A stretch of DNA of 64,000 nt from Acinetobacter guillouiae CIP 63.46. Lineage in GTDB: Bacteria; Pseudomonadota; Gammaproteobacteria; Pseudomonadales; Moraxellaceae. The position numbers were made by a program, and so were the translations under genes. The stretch's first letter is position 1. Every line of letters starts with the position of its first letter. This document shows positions 50,577 to 61,086 of this stretch, piece after piece. The stretch is from the NCBI RefSeq assembly GCF_000368145.1, contig NZ_KB849287.1, positions 1-64,000 of the forward strand, in the 5' to 3' direction. Under the pieces are notes generated by a model. That model saw only the letters and a program-made list of their open reading frames with translations, made no database searches and had not been told where the DNA came from.

Positions 50577-51773
50577 ATGGCTGGGTTAGCTCAGACGACT
50601 ATAAGTAAGATTCACCAAGTGTATGATCGCTGGATGCCAAAATTGCCGGCAGAGATTACGCCGCGTAATGTACTGATATTTTGCGTCATTTCATTGTTGT
50701 GTATTGGTACGGTGATGGTGGCTTCGGCTTCAATGCCTTATGCCGAACGGATGCATGAAAACGAATTTCACTATGTGATTCGTCATGCAATTTCGATCGT
50801 GGTGGCTTTTGTTGCGGCGGCAATTACCTATCGAGTTTCACTCAACCTTTGGTTTAAAAATACCTTTCCATTGTGGTTGATCACCATTGCTTTATTACTC
50901 GCCGTCTTGGTGGTGGGTACAGAAGTCAATGGTTCAACACGCTGGATTCGTGTAGGTGGATTTACCTTGCAGGCAACCGAAGTCGCCAAGGTGATGATGG
51001 CCATATTTACCGCAGACTATGTGGTTCGTCGTGCTGAAGAGGTCCGTAATAATATTAAGGGCTTGGTACGTCTAGGTGTGGTGATGTTGCTGACGGTCGG
51101 ACTAATTATTGCAGAGCCTGACTTAGGGGCAACAGTGGTGATTGCTGTTTCGATGCTGGGTGTGTTCTTCTTGGCTGGTGCACCCATGATCCAGTTCGGC
51201 TTTGCATTTGGTGCGATTCTGGTGGCATTTGTATCCTTAATCGTGTTTGAACCATATCGTTATGAACGCTTAATGTCATTCTCAAACCCTTGGGCTGATC
51301 CTTTGGGCTCTGGTTATCAATTGTCGAATGCCTTGATGGCCTTTGGTCGTGGTGAATGGTTTGGGGTAGGCTTAGGACATAGTATTCAAAAAATGTCTTA
51401 TTTGCCTGAAGCACATACTGACTTTATGTTGGCAATTTTAGGTGAAGAATTCGGTTTCTTTGGTATTTCGACCGTTTTGCTGCTCTCATTTGTGATGTTG
51501 ATTTGCTGTATTCGTATCGGTCAGCGTGCGCTCAATCATCAATATTTGCGCGCAGGTTACTTGGCTTACGGGATCAGTATTATTTTCTTATTACAGATCT
51601 TGGTGAATGCGGGTATGAATATGGGCATGTTGCCGACCAAGGGGCTAACGCTTCCATTTATTAGTTATGGTGGTTCATCTTTAATTATGTGTGCGGTGAT
51701 GATCAGTTTAATTCTCAAAATTGATGCAACCACCAAGGATGCCAATCCAGCGCGAGAAGAGTCTAGTTTTTAA
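50577..51773 (+). CDS. ftsW: Septal peptidoglycan glycosyltransferase FtsW
   Basis: 398 aa SEDS protein with about ten membrane helices. Typical motifs: GSTRWIRVGGFTLQATEVAK, EPDLGATVV, LPEAHTDFMLAILGEEFGFFG and PTKGLTLPFISYGGSSLI. It polymerises septal glycan with FtsI. AAGGAAA lies 8 nt before the ATG. It follows murD closely and ends at a strong terminator. Confidence 0.96.
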   Translation: MAGLAQTTISKIHQVYDRWMPKLPAEITPRNVLIFCVISLLCIGTVMVASASMPYAERMHENEFHYVIRHAISIVVAFVAAAITYRVSLNLWFKNTFPLWLITIALLLAVLVVGTEVNGSTRWIRVGGFTLQATEVAKVMMAIFTADYVVRRAEEVRNNIKGLVRLGVVMLLTVGLIIAEPDLGATVVIAVSMLGVFFLAGAPMIQFGFAFGAILVAFVSLIVFEPYRYERLMSFSNPWADPLGSGYQLSNALMAFGRGEWFGVGLGHSIQKMSYLPEAHTDFMLAILGEEFGFFGISTVLLLSFVMLICCIRIGQRALNHQYLRAGYLAYGISIIFLLQILVNAGMNMGMLPTKGLTLPFISYGGSSLIMCAVMISLILKIDATTKDANPAREESSF

Positions 51774-51796
51774 TTTTTTATTGAGCTCAAATAGGG

Positions 51797-51825
51797 AAGC
51801 CATTTGATCACAAATGGCTTTTTTT
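51797..51825 (+). terminator. murD-ftsW terminator
   Basis: AAGCCATTTG-ATCA-CAAATGGCTT followed by T's. Confidence 0.92.
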
Positions 51826-51834
51826 ATGGGTAAT

Positions 51835-52260
51835 TTAGTTTGGATTTTGCGTATTGCAATATTTTAATGCCGATTGGGTGGTCTTAAATTTTACCCAATC
51901 CCAAGTTTGATAACCGGACTCACTCAGTCGTAATACATCTATCGCTGTTGGGGAATAATAAAACGAAGTTTCCAATACACCATTGGCATAAATCTTGATC
52001 TGATGTTTTCCAGCGGTATTTGCAAGTTTAAGTTTGATTGGGGTTTTGTGATCGACCTTGATGATTGCAGAGCGATCGACTTGAACTGAATAAGTTGGTA
52101 ATGGTTTACCCCATTGTTCACGTGGTGCGCCACTCATTTCATCAACAACAGCAGTTTTAGAAATCGGGGAAATACATAAAATTGCCATTTGTGCATAGAC
52201 CTGTGTAAGGCCTGTGATCATGAGAAAACTCAGCGTTATTAGATTTTTTAAAAGGTTCAT
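51835..52260 (-). CDS. Secreted protein of unknown function
   Basis: 141 aa with a signal peptide (cleavage after QVYA). The mature part is about 118 residues, probably beta-rich, with Cys residues near the N-terminus (ILCISP) and C-terminus (LKYCN) that could pair. No family recognised. It lies downstream of gluQ on the same strand, 55 bp away, and converges on ftsW. Confidence 0.68.
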   Translation of the reverse strand: MNLLKNLITLSFLMITGLTQVYAQMAILCISPISKTAVVDEMSGAPREQWGKPLPTYSVQVDRSAIIKVDHKTPIKLKLANTAGKHQIKIYANGVLETSFYYSPTAIDVLRLSESGYQTWDWVKFKTTQSALKYCNTQNPN

Positions 52261-52315
52261 CTCAATCCTGAATGATGTTGGTATTCTTATGTTGGTATTG
52301 TTGCTTAATCAGGGA

Positions 52316-53230
52316 TTACTGATAAATGGATTGTAGCGTTGTCCCTTGAGGAATGCGAGAAATATCCCATTGAGCGACAGCTTGAGCCAACATGAGATCT
52401 GGCTGATCTAGGTCTATTGGAGCTTGTCCAAGTGCTATAATCGCTTGTAACAGCAATACAGGTGCATGTTTGAGATCAAGCGCTTGCGCAAGGTTTTGTT
52501 TAGAGAGTTTTTGCCCCAAATGATTCATGGCGAGGGGTAAGTGCATATATTCAAGAGTGGGATAACCCAAAAGCTGTCCTAGCCAAATTTGACGTTCAGT
52601 ATTATCCAATAAATCCGCACCACGCACGACATGGCTGATTTCTTGTAAATAATCATCGACAACGACTGCCAGTTGATAATTGATAATGCCATCACGACGC
52701 TTTAGTACAAAGTCACCCAAATCGCGTTGTAAGTTCGCGCAATGTTGTCCTTGTAAGCGGTCATTGAAACAAATGTTTTGATCAGAAACTTTTACACGAA
52801 TGGCTTGGTCTTGAAAGTCGAGCTGTTTGTCTCGGCAGGTGCCAGCATAGATATGATTTGAGCCTAATATTTTACGGGTACATTCACAGGCATAAACGAA
52901 ATGTTTTTGTTTGAGTTGTTCGATTACAGATTGATAAATGTCTAAGCGATGTTGTTGATAAATGATTTCAGCATCGGATTGGAAGCCAAAAGCATCTAGG
53001 CACTTTAAAATATGCTGTTCACTATCTGGGTAAATACGTGGAATATCCGTATCTTCGATGCGGACGATCCATTGCCCATGATGCGCTTTAGCGTCGCAAT
53101 AACTCGCGACAGCGGTCACTAAGGAACCAAAATGTAATGGCCCTGTGGGGGACGGTGCAAACCGACCTTTGTATACGGTACTCTTCCTCCCTCCCTTTGG
53201 AAAAGAGAGGGTTGGGGAGGAATTTGACAC
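52316..53230 (-). CDS. gluQ: Glutamyl-Q tRNA(Asp) synthetase
   Basis: 304 aa with the proposed start. From residue ~20 it matches the catalytic domain of GluRS: GRFAPSPTGPLHFGSLVTAVASY (HIGH-like), RIEDTDIPR, CECTRKIL with zinc-site cysteines, and KLSKQNLAQAL (KMSKS-like). It glutamylates queuosine in tRNA(Asp). The native start is not obvious: no ATG, GTG or TTG lies between residue ~20 and the GTG at 53230, and the intervening codons come from a palindromic repeat (53183-53222). A TTG at 53269 inside dksA is the only alternative. dksA stops 4 bp upstream, so translational coupling is likely. Confidence 0.88.
   Translation of the reverse strand: MSNSSPTLSFPKGGRKSTVYKGRFAPSPTGPLHFGSLVTAVASYCDAKAHHGQWIVRIEDTDIPRIYPDSEQHILKCLDAFGFQSDAEIIYQQHRLDIYQSVIEQLKQKHFVYACECTRKILGSNHIYAGTCRDKQLDFQDQAIRVKVSDQNICFNDRLQGQHCANLQRDLGDFVLKRRDGIINYQLAVVVDDYLQEISHVVRGADLLDNTERQIWLGQLLGYPTLEYMHLPLAMNHLGQKLSKQNLAQALDLKHAPVLLLQAIIALGQAPIDLDQPDLMLAQAVAQWDISRIPQGTTLQSIYQ
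53183..53222. repeat. G-rich/C-rich palindromic repeat, copy 2
   Basis: CTTCCTCCCTCCCTTT-GGAA-AAGAGAGGG-TT-GGGGAGG: the same kind of palindrome as at 19199. It is inside the 5' end of gluQ and is translated as SSPTLSFPKGGRK. Confidence 0.65.
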
Positions 53231-53234
53231 AGTA

Positions 53235-53762
53235 TTAACCGTTATTTTGCTTCTCTTTGATCTCTGCAAGGGTTTTACAGTCGATACATAAAGTTGCAGT
53301 TGGTCGTGCTTCTAAACGGCGTAAACCAATTTCGATACCGCAAGTTTCACAGAAACCATAGTCATCATTTTTAATCGCTTCAATAGATTGCTCTATTTTA
53401 CGAATAAGTTTACGTTCACGGTCACGAGTACGTAATTCAATGGCAAACTCTTCTTCTTGCGTCGCACGGTCATTTACATCAGGTAAAGAAGAAGATTCAT
53501 CTTGCATTGTATTTAGGGTGCGATCCACTTCCGACATCAATTCTGCTTTCCATGCCAGCAAAATTTTACGAAAATGTTCGAGTTGCCCCTCAGACATGTA
53601 TTCTTCATTTTTCTTTGGCTGATAAGGCTCGATACCGAATAGACTTGCTGTAGTACCGTTTTCATTGGTCTTCGGCTTGGTTTTACGCACTCGCTTTACA
53701 GACTTGTCATCTGCAATTGCTGTTTGTTCTTCCAAGACTTGATTTTGGTTGTCATTCGCCAT
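53235..53762 (-). CDS. dksA: RNA polymerase-binding transcription factor DksA
   Basis: 175 aa. An N-terminal charged tail of about 50 residues, a coiled coil with the tip motif PDVNDRA (acidic residues needed in the secondary channel), and the zinc finger CETC...CIDC. With ppGpp it remodels initiation at rRNA and amino acid promoters. AGGA lies 9 nt before the ATG at 53762 but touches the ATG at 53771, so 53762 is chosen. Upstream of gluQ as in many gammaproteobacteria. Confidence 0.95.
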   Translation of the reverse strand: MANDNQNQVLEEQTAIADDKSVKRVRKTKPKTNENGTTASLFGIEPYQPKKNEEYMSEGQLEHFRKILLAWKAELMSEVDRTLNTMQDESSSLPDVNDRATQEEEFAIELRTRDRERKLIRKIEQSIEAIKNDDYGFCETCGIEIGLRRLEARPTATLCIDCKTLAEIKEKQNNG

Positions 53763-53970
53763 AAAGGGCATTCCTCATCATATACGTATTATCTATACGC
53801 AAAAAATATGGTGATATGCAAGTATTTTTATCACTACCAACAGAATGAATCTATCGGGGGCGTCATCATATAGATTTTTTTACCAAGATGAAAGTCACCT
53901 AACCCTGAATTCGACTTTCTGCATATCTCGTTGGACGAATAACTTAATAGAAAAAAACCAAAATGAAAAG

Positions 53971-54780
53971 CTAGTAACCTGAAATTTCTTCATTAATTGT
54001 AACTTTGAAGTGATCCAAGCGGTGTACAGCGGTCTCAAATTCACCATTGGCTTTTAAATGTAAGCAACGGTAACCAGGCGCAATTGGATCAAATGAAAAC
54101 TCTTGGCTGAGGGGTTTAAATTGTACACACGTCGCAGGAGTAGAAATAAACTGTATTCCATTCCATACATTATAGGATTCTTGATGAACATGACCATGTA
54201 ACACGGCTTTGATGTTATCAAAGGGTTCGAGTACGGCTTTTAATTCATCGGCATTTTTGAGCTTATGTTGATCGAGCCATTTGGAATGCATATCAAAAGG
54301 ATTGTGATGACAGGCGATAAGGATAAATTTGTCACGCAATTGTTCCAATAGCCGTTTTAGATGGACCAATTGTTCCGTTTGAATGTTTCCATCAGTACGT
54401 CCACCCACAGCACTATTCAGCAAAATGATACGCCATTGATCTAACTCAATCACTGCTGGAATAGGTTCTGGCGAATGGAACGGGAACAAGTTGATATTGT
54501 CGTGATTTCCCGGAATTTGATAAAAATCGACACCAAAACGCTGCATATATTCTAAATAGCGCGCATAAGTTTCTGGAAATGCAGCTTGAGCCAAATCACC
54601 AGTATGTAAAATCAGATCGATATTTTTATAGCGTTGCTGAATATCATCCATGACGGCATGAAAGGTTTCTTCAGGATTAATCCCGACAAACTCTGCATCA
54701 GGTTTATCCATCAGGTGTGTATCTGTGATTTGGATAATCACTCTATCTTTATCTGTTTGCGGCAATATCTCTGATTGCAT
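53971..54780 (-). CDS. cpdA: 3',5'-cyclic AMP phosphodiesterase (calcineurin-like)
   Basis: 269 aa. All metallophosphoesterase motifs: ITDTHLMD, HTGDLAQ, PGNHDN, ACHHNPF and HGHVHQES. CpdA hydrolyses cAMP and so lowers Crp/Vfr-type regulation. It follows nudF by 9 bp, the order also found in E. coli (nudF-yqiB-cpdA), supporting the symbol. Confidence 0.9.
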   Translation of the reverse strand: MQSEILPQTDKDRVIIQITDTHLMDKPDAEFVGINPEETFHAVMDDIQQRYKNIDLILHTGDLAQAAFPETYARYLEYMQRFGVDFYQIPGNHDNINLFPFHSPEPIPAVIELDQWRIILLNSAVGGRTDGNIQTEQLVHLKRLLEQLRDKFILIACHHNPFDMHSKWLDQHKLKNADELKAVLEPFDNIKAVLHGHVHQESYNVWNGIQFISTPATCVQFKPLSQEFSFDPIAPGYRCLHLKANGEFETAVHRLDHFKVTINEEISGY

Positions 54781-54789
54781 GCCTTTCCC

Positions 54790-55410
54790 CTAGACATCTT
54801 CAAATGCATGCAAGTGCTGTTGTAGCCATTGCAAAGCCATAATCACAGGTGCATTTTTTAAACGATTACTTTTTAATAATAGACTCAAATCTGAATAATC
54901 AATGATATGAAGTTGGATATTTTCACTTTCATCTGGCATACCAAACACACCACCTTCAGCAGGTAATGCGGCTTGCGCAACATAGAGATGAAAGATTTCA
55001 TCACATGCACCAGCAGATGGATAGAAGCTAAACAGGTGTTTGATTTGGTTTAATTCACATCCAGATTCTTCGATGCTTTCCCGTCGAATGCAACTTTCTG
55101 GAGATTCATCTCCATCAAGTACGCCTGCAATGATTTCGAGTTGCCAAGGTGAAATTTCATCATCAATTGCCCCTACACGAAACTGTTCAATCAATGCAAA
55201 TTTTTGTTGTTGATCATTATAAATCAGTACACCAGCAGCTTCTTTACGGCGAATTAATTCACGTTGAATGGCTGAGGTATATTCAGTTTGATTAAATAAT
55301 CGGTGTCGCAAGCTCACTTTTTCGACTTGAACAAAACCTTTAAAAGCATATTCACGAGATTGTATTTCTACATCATTATGGGTGTAGGTTGCTTGCTGAA
55401 TGATGTTCAT
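54790..55410 (-). CDS. nudF: ADP-ribose pyrophosphatase (Nudix)
   Basis: 206 aa. Nudix box from Gly in GVLDGDESPES to RRESIEESG, with exact G-x5-E-x7-RE-x2-EE-x-G spacing. The N-terminal beta segment and the PSAGACDEIFHLYVAQA block are typical of ADP-ribose diphosphatases. First gene of nudF-cpdA. The ATG at 55410 is chosen over a GTG at 55416. A 12-bp inverted repeat ends 7 bases before it. Confidence 0.88.
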   Translation of the reverse strand: MNIIQQATYTHNDVEIQSREYAFKGFVQVEKVSLRHRLFNQTEYTSAIQRELIRRKEAAGVLIYNDQQQKFALIEQFRVGAIDDEISPWQLEIIAGVLDGDESPESCIRRESIEESGCELNQIKHLFSFYPSAGACDEIFHLYVAQAALPAEGGVFGMPDESENIQLHIIDYSDLSLLLKSNRLKNAPVIMALQWLQQHLHAFEDV

Positions 55411-55416
55411 GTGCAC

Positions 55417-55450
55417 AGTTAGGATGAAACATATTCACTTCATCCTAACT
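55417..55450 (-). promoter_or_regulatory. 12-bp inverted repeat in front of nudF
   Basis: AGTTAGGATGAA and TTCATCCTAACT around a 10-nt loop, in the 77-bp gap between thiC and nudF and directly before the nudF start. It lacks a T-run, so it is either an operator or an RNA hairpin that affects ribosome access. Confidence 0.6.
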
Positions 55451-55486
55451 GAGAAATAGTGAAAGACAAAAGTTTTTTTTTAATCT

Positions 55487-57451
<1,965 letters not shown>

Positions 57452-57528
57452 TTATCTGCTAAATCCATCATCAGAATAAAGCGCTATTGCGAAAAAATAG
57501 ATAAACTATGGGCTGTCAGTTTTTAGAT

Positions 57529-57647
57529 GCTTGATTCCTACGCAGGTCTTAACCTGATCAGGTTCAACGGTACTTTAGTTTAAGTTTTGGCAAGGAGATG
57601 CAAAACTGACTAAATCTCAGCGAGGAATTACTCGCGCTCCGTCAAGC
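57529..57647 (-). ncRNA. TPP riboswitch (thi box) of thiC
   Basis: On the minus strand: outer stem GCTTGA/TCAAGC, the CTGAGA element (in GCTGAGATTT), ACCGTTGAACCTGATC, and the conserved GCGTAGGAA. These are the hallmarks of the TPP aptamer. I see no clear terminator in the 147 nt before thiC, so control may act at translation. Confidence 0.95.
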
Positions 57648-57704
57648 GATGTTTAAATCTTAGCATGTTCTCATTAAAAATATGCTGGCATGCCGATATC
57701 AATT

Positions 57705-58757
57705 TCAATTATTTTTTTGAGTCAGAATTTCCTCAACAGATTTTCTAATTTTTTGTTCAAATGCCTCACGTTGTGCTCGGATCTCTTGCTGTTCAGGTGA
57801 GTTATCTTCAGGATACTGTCTAGATGGTTTTGGCATTTGCTGCCAAAGCGTTTCACTTGCGTTGATTAAATTCACAAATTTCTGTGCAGTTTGGCTACTT
57901 GCAGTTTTACTTTTTGCAATTTTTTCAATCGCTTTGATTGCTTGTTCATCTGCAATTTTATCGTCATCGAACCAAAGCGTACGGGTGTTGTCGTCGCCTT
58001 GAAAAAGTGCACTACGGTATTGTTCAATGTTCTCTACGACTTGAGGTTTAAAATGGTTGTTGGGGTAGTCTTTATTAAATTTTTCCCAATATAACAGTCG
58101 ATTGGCCACTTCATCAAAACTAATTGCTAGCCCTGCGTCCATAATATAGTTGGCACCTGTATATTCTTTACGGATCTGTTTAAAGTAAACCTGATCTGAT
58201 TTTTCTAAATAGGGTGCAAAAATATCCAGATCATATTGTGGATGCTGTACAAAGGTGTATTCACCTTCACCGATATAAAATTTTGCTAAATATAAGTCCT
58301 TTGCGTGATCAACTAAATATTTTTCACGCGGTTTTAACTTTTTATACAGTTCTTGTTTTTGTTGAGCTGTCATAGACTGACCGTCTGCAAGTGTATCGGT
58401 CATATATTGAAAGACTTCAGGCGAGGCATCGGTGATGAGTTTTTGATATATGCCTTCAATTTTTGCTTGCCATTGATAACGTGTTTTTAGCGGCGCAGAT
58501 GCGAGGCATTTTTTTAGTAATTGATTGAGGTCATTTAAATCTTCAACGATGACCGTTTTTTCTAATTTTTTGATGCTTGTATCTATCTCGTTACAGTCTT
58601 GTGGAAGTGCTGGTATTTCAGCTGTACTGGTCTGAGTCGCTTTAGAAGCTGCTTTAGTTGTCTCAATTGTTTGATTGTTCTCGTGCTTTTGGCAAGCGCT
58701 GAATAGGGTACACAGGCAGAGTGTTGTGAGTGATAGATGTTGTTTTAAAGCTTTCAT
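57705..58757 (-). CDS. Lipoprotein of unknown function, paralogue 1
   Basis: 350 aa. Lipobox LFSAC (Cys22), then a Thr/Ala-rich linker and a helical, highly charged domain. The central segment (LKPREKYLVDHAKDLYLAKF ... HPQYDLDIFAPYLEKSDQVYF) matches the same segment of the upstream gene (LNLRDQYLLRHKGQAYIEL ... SPQYLAKVFAPYLTAPEQVFI), so the two are tandem paralogues. I do not recognise the family. A coiled-coil-like C-terminus ends in KKNN-type residues. Probably in an operon with the upstream copy, 65 bp apart. Confidence 0.75.
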   Translation of the reverse strand: MKALKQHLSLTTLCLCTLFSACQKHENNQTIETTKAASKATQTSTAEIPALPQDCNEIDTSIKKLEKTVIVEDLNDLNQLLKKCLASAPLKTRYQWQAKIEGIYQKLITDASPEVFQYMTDTLADGQSMTAQQKQELYKKLKPREKYLVDHAKDLYLAKFYIGEGEYTFVQHPQYDLDIFAPYLEKSDQVYFKQIRKEYTGANYIMDAGLAISFDEVANRLLYWEKFNKDYPNNHFKPQVVENIEQYRSALFQGDDNTRTLWFDDDKIADEQAIKAIEKIAKSKTASSQTAQKFVNLINASETLWQQMPKPSRQYPEDNSPEQQEIRAQREAFEQKIRKSVEEILTQKNN

Positions 58758-58822
58758 AGTATGACTGTTGTTGTGTATTTTTGAATGTCACAAGGATAAT
58801 AAAAATTGAGCTAAAATAACAT

Positions 58823-59902
58823 CTAACTGTTAGAACAAATCGCATCACTAAAGCAATCTTTTTTAACATGCTTAAAGTCGATCGGGCTTAAATTTAGATA
58901 TTGATTGAGCTGGGACAGCGCCAATAATTGAGGGATATTTTCCAGTTTAGTGCGTTCTTTTTCACTAATTTGAATTTTTTGCTGTCTTTGCTCTTTGCTC
59001 ATCGCTAAAAAATGAACAAACTTCTTGGCCTGAGCTGAAAGCTCACCATCATTGGATTTTGCCAAGCGTTCAATCACCAACCAGCTGGCTGCATCGATAT
59101 CAGTTTGATTTTCAAAACTGCTCGATATAGGTGCTTCTTCAGTGCCTAAAAACAATAAACTGCTATAGGCATTTTTTAAGAACTGCGCATCATGTAAAAA
59201 AGGGCTATTGGGATAAGTTTGCAGATATTCTTGCCAAAACTTAGCTCTTTTTGCAATTTCTTCAGCCTCAATATCGGGTTTGTGGTTTTTAAAAAGCGGT
59301 TGGGTATTTTGTTGTGCAAGATTTTCGATAAAAACTTGTTCAGGCGCAGTCAGATACGGCGCGAAAACTTTTGCTAAATATTGTGGGCTTCTCCGATAGA
59401 CAATTTTATCATCTGTTTGTTCGGTCAATTCGATATACGCTTGGCCTTTGTGACGTAATAAATATTGGTCACGCAGATTAAGTTGTTCAAATTTACTCTG
59501 TTGAATGGTCGGGTATGCAGCTTGATCTAAAGCATAGTTTTCAAATGCTTGTTGTTGTTCTGAAGTGCGCTCAATTTGTAAAAATTGTTGATACATACGT
59601 TTCGACTGATGCATCAATTCCATTTGTTCCGCAGGTTTCATCAAGGGCAAACACATACGAATATCTTGATTGACTTGTTCTATCGCAAGCGTGGTTCTTT
59701 TTGCATTGATTGCCAGCATCTCATTTTTGAGATTTTGGCAAATTTGGGTTAAATCAGGAATTGGATTTTCTTTTTGCGGCGCTTCTTTGGATTCTTTGAC
59801 AATGTCGGTTGTGGGTTTTTGACACGCGATAACCACCATGCAACTCAAGATAACGAGTATGCCTGAAATGAGAAAATGAAGGGTATTGCGAGGAAATTTC
59901 AT
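58823..59902 (-). CDS. Lipoprotein of unknown function, paralogue 2
   Basis: 359 aa with the proposed start. Signal with lipobox VVIAC (CQKP), then a helical, charged domain like that of paralogue 1, but with a different, longer C-terminus containing two cysteines (DCFSDAIC). The start MKFPRN at 59902 gives a normal lipoprotein signal; longer starts at 59944 or 60028 have no better ribosome site and would put ~14-42 residues before the signal. The shared FAPYL region is the best marker of the pair. Confidence 0.72.
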   Translation of the reverse strand: MKFPRNTLHFLISGILVILSCMVVIACQKPTTDIVKESKEAPQKENPIPDLTQICQNLKNEMLAINAKRTTLAIEQVNQDIRMCLPLMKPAEQMELMHQSKRMYQQFLQIERTSEQQQAFENYALDQAAYPTIQQSKFEQLNLRDQYLLRHKGQAYIELTEQTDDKIVYRRSPQYLAKVFAPYLTAPEQVFIENLAQQNTQPLFKNHKPDIEAEEIAKRAKFWQEYLQTYPNSPFLHDAQFLKNAYSSLLFLGTEEAPISSSFENQTDIDAASWLVIERLAKSNDGELSAQAKKFVHFLAMSKEQRQQKIQISEKERTKLENIPQLLALSQLNQYLNLSPIDFKHVKKDCFSDAICSNS

Positions 59903-60289
59903 TCGACCAGCATTTAAAAGAAGCTCAGTTTTGTTCGATGCCATTGTCGCTGAATCGAGGCTAAATAAATGAAATATTTTGTAGTTTTGTGATAATGAAA
60001 CGTTACTTTTTGCAAGAAACTGAGTCATGTGTCTGATTTAAGATCTGCAAAAATTAAGCTGAGTACAGCATCGTGAATTTACGATAAATGGATGCTCACA
60101 GCAAAGTGACATATGTAAATTCAGCAAATTGTAGTAGTATCTTTACTCTAATTGCTTTGATCAGAAGTGAAATGAGCGATATTGAGAAATTCATTTGAAA
60201 GAAAAATACTTGTCATAAAACATTCATAATGAATATGCTTTAATATTAACCCATAAAAATAGTTTTTGTTGCGTGTGGAGCATCTGACC
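59903..60289. other. Divergent region before phoU
   Basis: About 390 bases between the lipoprotein gene and phoU. The Pho box and -10 of phoU (60209-60246) are the only signals I can name. Confidence 0.55.
60209..60246 (+). promoter_or_regulatory. Pho-box promoter of phoU
   Basis: TTGTCAT-AAAA-CATTCAT (60211-60227 core) matches the two 7-bp halves of the Pho box CTGTCAT spaced by 4 bases; TAATAT at 60241-60246 lies about 13 bp after it, where a -10 is expected when the box replaces the -35. It suggests activation by PhoB under phosphate limitation. Confidence 0.6.
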
Positions 60290-61012
60290 TTGAGCCCAAG
60301 TAATCCTGTATTAAACCATCATATATCTTCTCAATTTAATGAGGACTTACAGGATGTGAATACCAAATTTATGACCATGGGCGGTTTGGTAGAACAACAA
60401 GTCGCAAATGCAGTGCATGCTTTATTGGATACCAATGCCAATATGGCGATTGATGTTCAATTTCAAGACAATACAGTCAATCGTTATGAACGAGAAATTG
60501 ATGAAGCACTGACTTTGATTTTGGCGCGTCGTCATCCAGCTGCAATCGACTTACGTATGGTGATTGCCATGAGTAAAGCCAATACCGATTTAGAACGTAT
60601 TGGTGATGAAGCTGCAAAAATTGCCCGTATTGCACAGACTTTATGTGAAGAGGGCGAATCGCCGCGTGGCTATATGGAAACACGGCATATTGGCAATCAA
60701 GTGCGTGTCATGATTCATGATGCTTTAGATGCTTTTGCGCGTGTGGATGCAGAACAAGCATTAAAAGTTTTGTTGGCCGATGCCGATATTGACCGTGAAT
60801 ATCAATCCGCGACGCGCACACTGATGACCTATATGATCGAAGATCCACGTCATATTAGTCGTGTTATCAATGTGATGTGGGTATTGCGTTCACTGGAGCG
60901 GATTGGTGACCATGCACGTAATATCTCAGAACAAGTGATTTATATGGCAAAAGGTTTTGATGCGCGACATACCAGTGTTGAAGAGATTGAACAAAAAGTT
61001 CAAGGTAAATAA
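60290..61012 (+). CDS. phoU: Phosphate signalling complex protein PhoU
   Basis: 240 aa. Two tandem three-helix PhoU repeats with metal-binding acidic motifs: NRYEREIDEAL...ERIGDEAAKIA and LRSLERIGDHARNISEQVIY. It links the Pst transporter to PhoR and represses the Pho regulon when phosphate is plentiful. No pst genes adjoin it. The TTG at 60290 is chosen because GGAG lies 9 nt upstream; the TTG at 60266 has none. Confidence 0.94.
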   Translation: MSPSNPVLNHHISSQFNEDLQDVNTKFMTMGGLVEQQVANAVHALLDTNANMAIDVQFQDNTVNRYEREIDEALTLILARRHPAAIDLRMVIAMSKANTDLERIGDEAAKIARIAQTLCEEGESPRGYMETRHIGNQVRVMIHDALDAFARVDAEQALKVLLADADIDREYQSATRTLMTYMIEDPRHISRVINVMWVLRSLERIGDHARNISEQVIYMAKGFDARHTSVEEIEQKVQGK

Positions 61013-61026
61013 TTGAATTTATAAAT

Positions 61027-61055
61027 AAAAAGACCTGAATCATTCAGGTCTTTTT
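61027..61055. terminator. Bidirectional terminator
   Basis: AAAAAGACCTGAAT / ATTCAGGTCTTTTT, between phoU and the convergent metY gene. Confidence 0.93.
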
Positions 61056-61086
61056 ATTTGGAAAATTTAAGATCACAAAAAGAAAA

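Noticed and set aside
53880-53925. GAAAGTC/GACTTTC inverted repeat after cpdA
   Set aside because: Long loop, no T-run in the needed direction; too weak to call a terminator.
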